Shown here: piece after piece, positions 41,617 to 45,646 of the stretch
How the letters are laid out: the number at the start of each line of letters is the position of its first letter
Position numbering within the stretch: the first letter of the stretch is position 1
NCBI RefSeq assembly: GCF_011378715.1
Contig: NZ_WTKU01000030.1
Span: forward strand, 1-45,646
Reading direction: 5' to 3'
Source: Psychromonas sp. SA13A
Lineage (GTDB): Bacteria; Pseudomonadota; Gammaproteobacteria; Enterobacterales; Psychromonadaceae
Length of the DNA stretch: 45,646 nucleotides
The notes under the pieces: model-generated
The model's database searches: none
Told to the model about the DNA's origin: nothing
The model's input: only the letters and a program-made list of their open reading frames with translations
Made by a program: the position numbers and the translations under genes

Positions 41617-43512
41617 CTAACTTAATATACTTAATACTTTTTGAACATCTTTACTATTGATCAATGTTTCGATAGCTTCTGGGTCATCAAGTGCATTAGT
41701 TATAGTTGTGATTACGCTAATATGTTCATCATTCTTAGCAGCAATACCAATAACTAGTTTAGCGATATCATCTGCTTCATCACCAAACAGTATACCGTCT
41801 GAATATTGACATACGACAATACCCGTTTTAATAACACTTTCTTTTGCTTCAATCGTACCATGTGGTACTGCAATTGATTCACCAAGATACGTTGTTACTA
41901 GTTTTTCACGCTCAAACATACCTTCAATGTAAGCTGGTTCTGCATAACCTAATTTTACAAGTTGCTCACCTGCAAATTGGATTGCTTGTTGTTTGTTTTC
42001 AGCTTTCAAACCTAAATAAATATTCTTTTCAGTTAATTCAAATACAGGCTTTGCAGTAGGTTCTTCAACAACTGCAGCAGGTTGACTGCTTGGTGCAGGC
42101 GTTCCTGATGCTGCGATGATTTCTGCTACTAGTCCATCATAAAGAGTACTGTCTAAGAAGTTAGTTAAAGATAAATGCTTAGCTTGAGCTGCATGCTTAA
42201 TTGCACGAGGAGTTAAATCTTTATGCGTAATAACAATATCAACATCACCAGGAAGGTTGTTAATTGCACAGTTAGTAACACTAATATTTAATCCTGCAGA
42301 TTTAACTTTTTTGGCTAATAAACTTGCGCCCATTGCACTAGAACCCATACCAGCATCACAAGCAACAATGATTTTATTCACGTTAGCCATATCTACATTT
42401 GCACTACCTTGAGCCGCTGCTGCAGGTGCATTTTTAAGATTTTTCATTTGGTTAGAAGCTTCAGCTAGTTTATCGCCTTCATCTTCACCTAAATCTTTTT
42501 GCGTTTTCATTAATAAAGAAGCAACAAGGAAAGATACAGAGGCAGATAAAACAACAGATAAGATAACACCAATTAATGACGCTTTAGGTGTTAGCAATAA
42601 TACAGCGAAGATAGAACCAGGTGATGCAGGAGAAAGAAGACCAGCATTAAATAATGTTAAAGTGAATACACCAGTCATACCACCTGCAATAACAGCAAGG
42701 ATTAGACGAGGATTCATTAACACATATGGGAAGTAAATTTCATGGATACCACCAAAGAAGTGGATGATTGAAGCACCACTAGCAGTTTGTTTAGCAGTAC
42801 CTTTACCAAATACCATGTATGCAAGTAATAAACCTAAACCAGGACCAGGGTTTGCTTCAATTAAGAAGAAAATAGATTGACCTAATTCAGTAGATTGTTG
42901 AATACCTAATGGCGAGAAGATACCGTGGTTGATTGCATTATTTAAGAATAATATTTTAGCTGGTTCAACAAAAATAGAAGTAAGAGGTAATAAACCTGCT
43001 TGAACTAAGAAGTTTACACCGGCAGCAAGACCTTCAGAAAGAACGAAAACAGCTGGACCGATTAAGTAGTAAGAAAGAATAGCTAAGATCATCCCGATAA
43101 TACCAGATGAGAAGTTATTCACTAACATTTCAAAACCGCTCTTAATTTTACCGTGAACAGCTTTATCAAATTTACTGATTGCCCAGCCACCTAAAGGACC
43201 AACAATCATTGCACCGAGGAACATTGGAATTTCAGTACCAACGATAACACCCATTGTAGTAATCGCACCAACTACAGCACCACGATCACCACCAACTAAT
43301 TTACCACCGGTGTAACCGATTAATAAAGGAAGAAGGAATTTAATCATTGGGCCAACTAAAGCAGCTAGACCTTCATTAGGGAACCAACCTGTTGGTATAA
43401 ATAGTGCTGTAATAAAACCCCAGGCAATAAATGCCCCAATATTTGGCATAACCATGTTTGATAGGAACCTACCAAAGTTTTGTACTCTGATTTTACTCTC
43501 GGATGATATCAT
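41617..43512 (-). CDS. mtlA: Mannitol-specific PTS EIICBA component MtlA
   Basis: Transports and phosphorylates mannitol. Three fused domains: the EIIC channel (about residues 1-340, many membrane spans, with FGGIHEIYFPYVLMNP and GHGIFSP-type NHGIFSPLGIQQ), EIIB with the phospho-cysteine in IIVACDAGMGSSAMGASLLAKK, and EIIA with the phospho-histidine in AVPHGTIEAKESV. 631 residues against 637 in E. coli, so all domains are complete. GGGGA stands before the ATG. It heads the operon with mtlD and mtlR. Probable CRP sites upstream suggest cAMP control. Confidence 0.97.
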   Translation of the reverse strand: MISSESKIRVQNFGRFLSNMVMPNIGAFIAWGFITALFIPTGWFPNEGLAALVGPMIKFLLPLLIGYTGGKLVGGDRGAVVGAITTMGVIVGTEIPMFLGAMIVGPLGGWAISKFDKAVHGKIKSGFEMLVNNFSSGIIGMILAILSYYLIGPAVFVLSEGLAAGVNFLVQAGLLPLTSIFVEPAKILFLNNAINHGIFSPLGIQQSTELGQSIFFLIEANPGPGLGLLLAYMVFGKGTAKQTASGASIIHFFGGIHEIYFPYVLMNPRLILAVIAGGMTGVFTLTLFNAGLLSPASPGSIFAVLLLTPKASLIGVILSVVLSASVSFLVASLLMKTQKDLGEDEGDKLAEASNQMKNLKNAPAAAAQGSANVDMANVNKIIVACDAGMGSSAMGASLLAKKVKSAGLNISVTNCAINNLPGDVDIVITHKDLTPRAIKHAAQAKHLSLTNFLDSTLYDGLVAEIIAASGTPAPSSQPAAVVEEPTAKPVFELTEKNIYLGLKAENKQQAIQFAGEQLVKLGYAEPAYIEGMFEREKLVTTYLGESIAVPHGTIEAKESVIKTGIVVCQYSDGILFGDEADDIAKLVIGIAAKNDEHISVITTITNALDDPEAIETLINSKDVQKVLSILS

Positions 43513-43636
43513 GTCATTTCCCCGTTCAATTTTATTATAAGTAATGTTAAGTAACAGTTAATTAAAAACCGTTATATTCCGTTTGATACAATTAATTTAG
43601 CACATTCAAAAAAATATAAAACAGAGTCTCACTTCA

Positions 43637-43652
43637 TGTGAACTTGGTCACC
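43637..43652. promoter_or_regulatory. CRP site upstream of mtlA (proximal)
   Basis: TGTGA (43637-43641), six bases, then TCACC (43648-43652): 9 of 10 core positions of TGTGA-N6-TCACA. It lies about 125-140 bases upstream of the mtlA start codon. E. coli mtlA also has several CRP sites. Confidence 0.75.
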
Positions 43653-43750
43653 AAAAAGAAACTAAAATCACAATTTTTGATACTTGAGTCACTTTAATAA
43701 GATGTACTATTGCGACAAATTAAATACAAAGTTATCAACTGGCTAAATTT

Positions 43751-43766
43751 AGTGATTTGAATCACA
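43751..43766. promoter_or_regulatory. CRP site upstream of mtlA (distal)
   Basis: AGTGA (43751-43755), TTTGAA, then TCACA (43762-43766): 9 of 10 core positions, with extra A/T flanks as in the 22-bp consensus. It lies about 115 bases further upstream than the proximal site. Confidence 0.75.
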
Positions 43767-43792
43767 TTTAGCATGACCTGCAAAATATCACA

Positions 43793-43812
43793 AACGAGAC
43801 ATATGTCTCGTT
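43793..43812. promoter_or_regulatory. Perfect 20-bp palindrome, candidate operator
   Basis: AACGAGACATATGTCTCGTT reads the same on both strands. It lies about 280 bases upstream of mtlA, 27 bases beyond the distal CRP site. A perfect palindrome of this length with no loop suggests a dimeric DNA-binding protein rather than an RNA hairpin. The binding protein is unknown. Confidence 0.6.
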
Positions 43813-44744
43813 AAATTGCATTTAAAATGAAGTTACAATTAATTAGAGTGATATAGATCTCTTTATTAATGCTAATATTTATACAGTGTAATTTAATTAC
43901 ATAATTTAAAATTCCAATATCAGTAACCTAAGCACAGCATTTATGATTAAAAAAAATACAGGTAGTTACATTTTTATACAAAAAAAGTCACATGAAAAAC
44001 AACAAAAAACATGATTAAAATATCAAAACACCTATTCTATTTCTAAAATACAGAACCAAAATGACCCAGCGATTTTTACTTATCCATCGGGATAATCTAC
44101 ATATAATTAACAATGTAATACAAAATAGTTATTCACTATTAGAGCCATAAACAAAAAGAATATCTATCGATCTAATACAAGCTTTACACTGAGATTTAAT
44201 ATCAGCCAATTGTTACTGTAAAACTTAGTGATGCACCTACATTTGTAAAACTATTCAAACACCCAGAAAGATTATCACTAAGGTCCTAAAACAAAATTTT
44301 TGGTATCAGTCAGGTCTGAATGATATGAATAATTGGTATTAGGTATATGACTGCAGTGTAAATAGATGCTGTTTTCACATTATTAAAAAGAATTTAATTA
44401 TCAATAAAGCACTAAAAAATAACCCCTACGCATCATATTTTTTACTCTTTATCCTCGTAGGTAATTATTTTTCAACCACTAAAATAAAAAGTGAATTGGC
44501 GTTATTCACTAGCATTTTTCTAGATCCCGAGCAAAATTTGCAATGAAAAAGAGTTCGTAGTCATACATAAACTTGCAGATCGAAACTACAGAGCAGACAA
44601 AGTATCCCCCATGCGCTAGCAGACCATTTTTCACACAACCCTGCTGACACGATTCAAGGAGGTTATTCTAAATGCGATGAAAAAAAGATAATTTTATTAA
44701 GTCTCCATCTGTTTTGAAAAGCACTTGGCAAGAGAAATCGTCGA

Positions 44745-44930
44745 AGCCCTTCTTTGCTCGCAGAACATCGCTGTCATGAAAATACTAGGAGACTTATCGA
44801 TTGATCTTGCTGTATTAAAAAGTCGACTTGCTATGCAAAGGCACTAGTAATGGAAAGGTGTTGCAGAACTCCTCTGCTCGTGAAGCATTACAGCCATAAA
44901 AACAATAGGACACTTAAGGATTTTCTCATT
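44745..44930 (+). repeat. Diverged direct repeat pair
   Basis: A stretch near 44753-44808 (CTTCTTTGCTCGCAGAACAT onward to GGAGACTTATCGATT) is repeated in diverged form at 44868-44923 (CTCCTCTGCTCGTGAAGCAT onward to GGACACTTAAGGATT), about 115 bases later. Both copies keep TGCTCG, CATAAAA/CATGAAA and TAGGAnACTTA. It looks like an old duplication; origin unknown. Confidence 0.55.
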
Positions 44931-45060
44931 TTTATAGATATCAACCTATTCAATAGAGTGTTAGTCGAAGGAAAGTTATCACACTTAAAGATAACGACTG
45001 CGTGGCGCTTTGTTTATCTCATGCTCGCTCATTCATCACTAAACAAAGATCTAAACGCTC

Positions 45061-45115
45061 CCCTGCTGACGTCAGTCAACAGGGATGTCTCTGAATATTA
45101 TACAAGCTTGGTGAT
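45061..45115 (+). repeat. Hairpin repeat, copy A
   Basis: Starts with the hairpin CCCTG-c-TGAC-GTCA-GTCA-a-CAGGG (45061-45084), followed by about 30 bases similar to copy B, with ATTATACAAGCTTGGTGAT at the end. Copy B starts 204 bases later. The first 26 bases are identical between the copies. Confidence 0.8.
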
Positions 45116-45264
45116 TGTGTTTGGTATCTACCTGTTTCGCAGAATACTTGATGATGGGGAAAAATTGCTGTCGGGATACCACAAGGACACGCTAAGCTTA
45201 GTCCGCTCATAATATGATGCTGTCGCACTGAAGGAGACCACTAAAAAGCCCTAAACGAAAAAAT

Positions 45265-45319
45265 CCCTGCTGACGTCAGTCAACAGGGATTGTTCTAAAT
45301 ACTATGCAAGCTTGTCGAT
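45265..45319 (+). repeat. Hairpin repeat, copy B
   Basis: The same hairpin (45265-45288) followed by the similar tail ending CTATGCAAGCTTGTCGAT. It ends about 40 bases before the transposase stop codon, so it borders the IS630-type element. A degenerate third copy at 44639-44690 keeps CCCTGCTGAC and TTCTAAATGCGATG. Confidence 0.8.
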
Positions 45320-45357
45320 GGGTGAGCATGGCTCAATGTAGATCATACCAAAGGAAT

Positions 45358-45646
45358 TTAATTTATGATCAGATTCGCCCAGTCTCTTTTACAAAGAGAT
45401 TTTACATGATCAACTTGATGCCTAAAGTTATTCCAGGCCCGACTTACTTGATCAACAATATCTTCATAATTTTTAAATGCGAAGTTTCCTAAGTCATTTG
45501 CTCTTAACCAAGCCCAAACTTGTTCAATAGGATTAAGCTCCGGAGAATAAGGTGGGAGATGCATGATTGATAAATTCTTAAATCGACTATTTAGTTTGAT
45601 TGAATGCCAACTAGCACAATCCATAATAACAAGTGCGTGCCTTCCA
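45358..45646 (-). mobile_element. IS630-type transposase, 3' part, cut by the window edge
   Basis: The open frame runs from the window edge leftward to a TAA at 45358-45360, about 95 codons. It starts GRHALVIMDCASWHS, which includes a DDE catalytic aspartate after hydrophobic residues. It then reads FKNLSIMHLPPYSPELNPIEQVWAWLRAND, where LPPYSPELNPIEQVW contains the third catalytic acidic residue (the E of NPIE) of IS630/Tc1-type transposases. The first half and the inverted ends lie outside or are not recognisable, so activity cannot be judged. The frame is intact as far as it is visible. Confidence 0.88.

Larger units (their letters stand above)
43513..45357. other. Long non-coding region between mtlA and the insertion element
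   Basis: About 1.8 kb without a credible gene. The first 300 bases are the mtlA control region with two CRP sites and the 20-bp palindrome. The next 800 bases are A/T-rich and show many stops in all frames. From about 44,500 the base composition becomes more balanced and diverged repeats appear. A frame of 120 codons at 44850-45212 crosses these repeats and I do not treat it as a gene. Confidence 0.6.

Noticed and set aside
43513-44500. CRISPR-like or antisense RNA array in the long gap
   Set aside because: No regularly spaced repeats, and no plus-strand hairpin followed by a T tract that would define an antisense RNA.
44850-45212. A 120-codon open frame in the repeat region
   Set aside because: It crosses the diverged repeats and hairpin copy A, has no ribosome-binding site or family resemblance, and the similar repeats do not keep its frame.

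Overview
The window looks like a chromosomal segment from a marine, psychrophile-type gammaproteobacterium, most probably Psychromonas or a close relative. This is inferred from the AT-rich sequence, Vibrio/E. coli-like gene clusters, alginate-oligomer genes and a mannitol PTS operon. No taxonomic marker gene is present, so the genus is a guess. Most of the window is conserved housekeeping sequence with high coding density.

Left part (1-9.5 kb). The first 100 bases hold a leftward promoter that closely matches E. coli rRNA P1 promoters, so an rRNA operon probably lies just outside. Next comes the leftward envelope-stress operon rpoE-rseA-rseB-rseC behind a sigma-E-type autoregulatory promoter, divergent from nadB. 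Then come ygfX-sdhE (leftward), ygfZ, cyaA and metJ. metJ sits behind an in-phase array of met boxes and encodes a protein that appears to lack the usual C-terminal end.

Alginate/KDG module (10.2-17.7 kb). kdgK-eda (leftward) diverge from two tandem cytoplasmic PL17 oligoalginate lyase paralogues. The 606-bp control region between them holds a CRP site and a perfect palindrome. A GntR/FCD regulator follows convergently. Lyases release unsaturated uronate, and KdgK and Eda turn ketodeoxygluconate into pyruvate plus glyceraldehyde 3-phosphate. The DEH reductase and the importers are not in the window.

Central part (18-28 kb). mscS, slmA, coaBC, radC, rpmB-rpmG, a small membrane protein gene, mutM, a lipoprotein UshA-type nucleotidase, coaD and cyaY. 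Between coaBC and slmA, exactly where dut normally sits, is a decayed dut gene with several recognisable blocks in different frames. This is the most notable observation in the window.

Right part (28-43.5 kb). lptM-lysA-dapF, xerC-yigB, uvrD with a LexA box, a gene of unknown function, argS-ftsN (FtsN unusually short), hslVU behind a near-consensus heat-shock promoter, and the leftward mannitol operon mtlA-mtlD-mtlR.

Far right (43.5-45.6 kb). A long, apparently non-coding region begins with CRP sites and a 20-bp perfect palindrome upstream of mtlA. It continues into diverged repeats and ends in the 3' part of an IS630-type transposase cut by the window edge.

I saw no CRISPR array, tRNA, phage or recognisable defence system. 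All homology statements come from reading motifs and remembered family sequences, not from searches.
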